From Porticoccaceae bacterium (GTDB taxonomy: Bacteria > Pseudomonadota > Gammaproteobacteria > Pseudomonadales > Porticoccaceae): a stretch of DNA of 5,257 bases. Numbering within the stretch: the stretch's first letter is position 1; every line of letters starts with the position of its first letter. The position numbers and the translations under genes were made by a program. The DNA lies in NCBI GenBank assembly GCA_002720735.1, contig PBJN01000054.1, forward strand, positions 1 to 5,257. The letters run 5' to 3'. Positions 4,601 to 5,257 of the stretch are shown piece after piece. The notes under the pieces are model-generated. The model was not told the origin of the DNA, did not search any database, and saw only the letters and a program-made list of their open reading frames with translations.

Positions 4601-5257
4601 TCAGAAGTATCTTATAGTGACGCTATCTGGACCGAAACAGTCGCGTAACTTATGCAGCAGATCATCATGTGGCTTTATATTCCAATTAGCTCCAAGACAA
4701 AGTTTCGCATCGCCAAAACTTTGTCTGTAATCGATTACCACTGGGCAAGCCCCCCCTCGGTATTCCGTCAACATGTTTTCAACCTGAAGCACCCAATTGT
4801 CTTCACTATTGTCGATGACTATTTCAATATGCTTTACATTAGCGCAGCGAGCCTCATACACAGACTGTATCGATTCCGCCACTATCTTGAGCCCTCCCGT
4901 AAAAGAATCGCCCGAAACACTGCCACGCACTACAATAACCTGATCCTTAATAAAAAGATGTTTATATGCGTGATATTTCTCTGCGTAAACCGAGACCTCC
5001 AAACGCCCAGTTCTATCATCCAAAACCAAAAATGCATAATTATCACCTCGCCTATTTTTCATTATTCTGGTACTAACTAACAAACCCGCAACCGAGGATA
5101 TTTGGTTGCTCCCGGAAACCTTTGAAATAGGTGTAACACACATACTTGCCAATTCATGATTATAGGCATCAATTGGGTGACCCGTTAAAAATAACCCAAG
5201 AGTCTCTTTCTCTCCTTCTAATCTTTCTTTGCTATGCAAAGACCTCACAGCCAGATT
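4601..5257 (-). CDS. dnaE: DNA polymerase III subunit alpha DnaE, C-terminal part
   Basis: This is the last 218 residues of the catalytic subunit of the replicative DNA polymerase. The frame is open to the right edge, so the gene continues outside the window; the full protein in E. coli has 1160 residues. The GTG at 5248 is an internal valine, not a start. Visible parts are the conserved GEKETLGLFLTGHPI (residues 15-29 of the fragment), an OB-fold domain at about 53-130 (VAGLLVSTRIMKNRRGDNYAF, LDDRTGRLEV, DSFTGGLKI), and the C-terminal domain from about 140 to the end, which in E. coli contacts the tau subunit of the clamp loader. The polymerase and PHP domains are not in view. dnaE followed by accA on the same strand is the usual order in this class. 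Confidence 0.95.
   Translation of the reverse strand, partial: NLAVRSLHSKERLEGEKETLGLFLTGHPIDAYNHELASMCVTPISKVSGSNQISSVAGLLVSTRIMKNRRGDNYAFLVLDDRTGRLEVSVYAEKYHAYKHLFIKDQVIVVRGSVSGDSFTGGLKIVAESIQSVYEARCANVKHIEIVIDNSEDNWVLQVENMLTEYRGGACPVVIDYRQSFGDAKLCLGANWNIKPHDDLLHKLRDCFGPDSVTIRYF

Noticed and set aside
4312..4617. Plus-strand ORFs antisense to the accA start (101 and 61 codons)
   Set aside because: They are shadows of accA and the dnaE-accA gap, with no recognisable product.
4652..5080. 142-codon plus-strand ORF
   Set aside because: It lies wholly antisense to the clearly conserved dnaE coding sequence and shows no family features.
5246..5248. GTG as a start codon making a stand-alone short protein
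   Set aside because: The frame stays open to the window edge and the sequence matches the internal C-terminal region of DnaE. The GTG is an internal valine.

Overview
The window looks like chromosomal core DNA from a gammaproteobacterium of moderate, AT-leaning base composition, possibly marine or host-associated. The evidence is the gammaproteobacterial-type PdxB with its C-terminal dimerisation domain, an AlaA that aligns end to end with the E. coli enzyme at 405 residues, the dnaE-accA gene pair in its usual order, and a tRNA-Glu with an encoded CCA end. These assignments come from reading the proteins against remembered family members. No search was run.

Layout, left to right. Positions 1-223 hold no recognisable gene, but they contain a 12-bp perfect palindrome and, at the very edge, a strong minus-strand Shine-Dalgarno-like AGGAGG that may serve a gene starting just outside the window. 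A minus-strand tRNA-Glu (anticodon UUC) follows at 224-299, with a consensus TATAAT box about 107 bp upstream of it. The 300-619 spacer separates this tRNA from the divergently oriented alaA (620-1837, plus strand). alaA converges on pdxB (1817-2938, minus strand), and their coding ends overlap by 21 bp. After a 615-bp spacer come accA (3554-4513) and the C-terminal part of dnaE (4601 to the right edge), both on the minus strand and probably co-transcribed in the order dnaE then accA.

The proteins are housekeeping enzymes. AlaA makes alanine from pyruvate with PLP. PdxB makes a precursor of PLP. AccA is half of the carboxyltransferase that makes malonyl-CoA for fatty acid synthesis. DnaE is the replicative polymerase subunit. 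The alaA/pdxB pairing of a PLP user with a PLP-pathway enzyme may be coincidence.

The most interesting part is the 615-bp spacer 2939-3553. tilS is often found after accA in related genomes, but none is present here. Instead the plus strand shows a possible transcription unit for a structured RNA of about 215 nt. It has a candidate promoter overlapping the divergent pdxB promoter, a long-range closing helix, several nested hairpins, a 9-bp direct repeat spaced exactly 30 bp apart, and a hairpin followed by six T. A 45-codon ORF with a good ribosome-binding site overlaps its 3' half and is a competing explanation. A 17-bp dyad sits at the predicted pdxB transcription start and could be an operator. 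All of these are unverified inferences from sequence.
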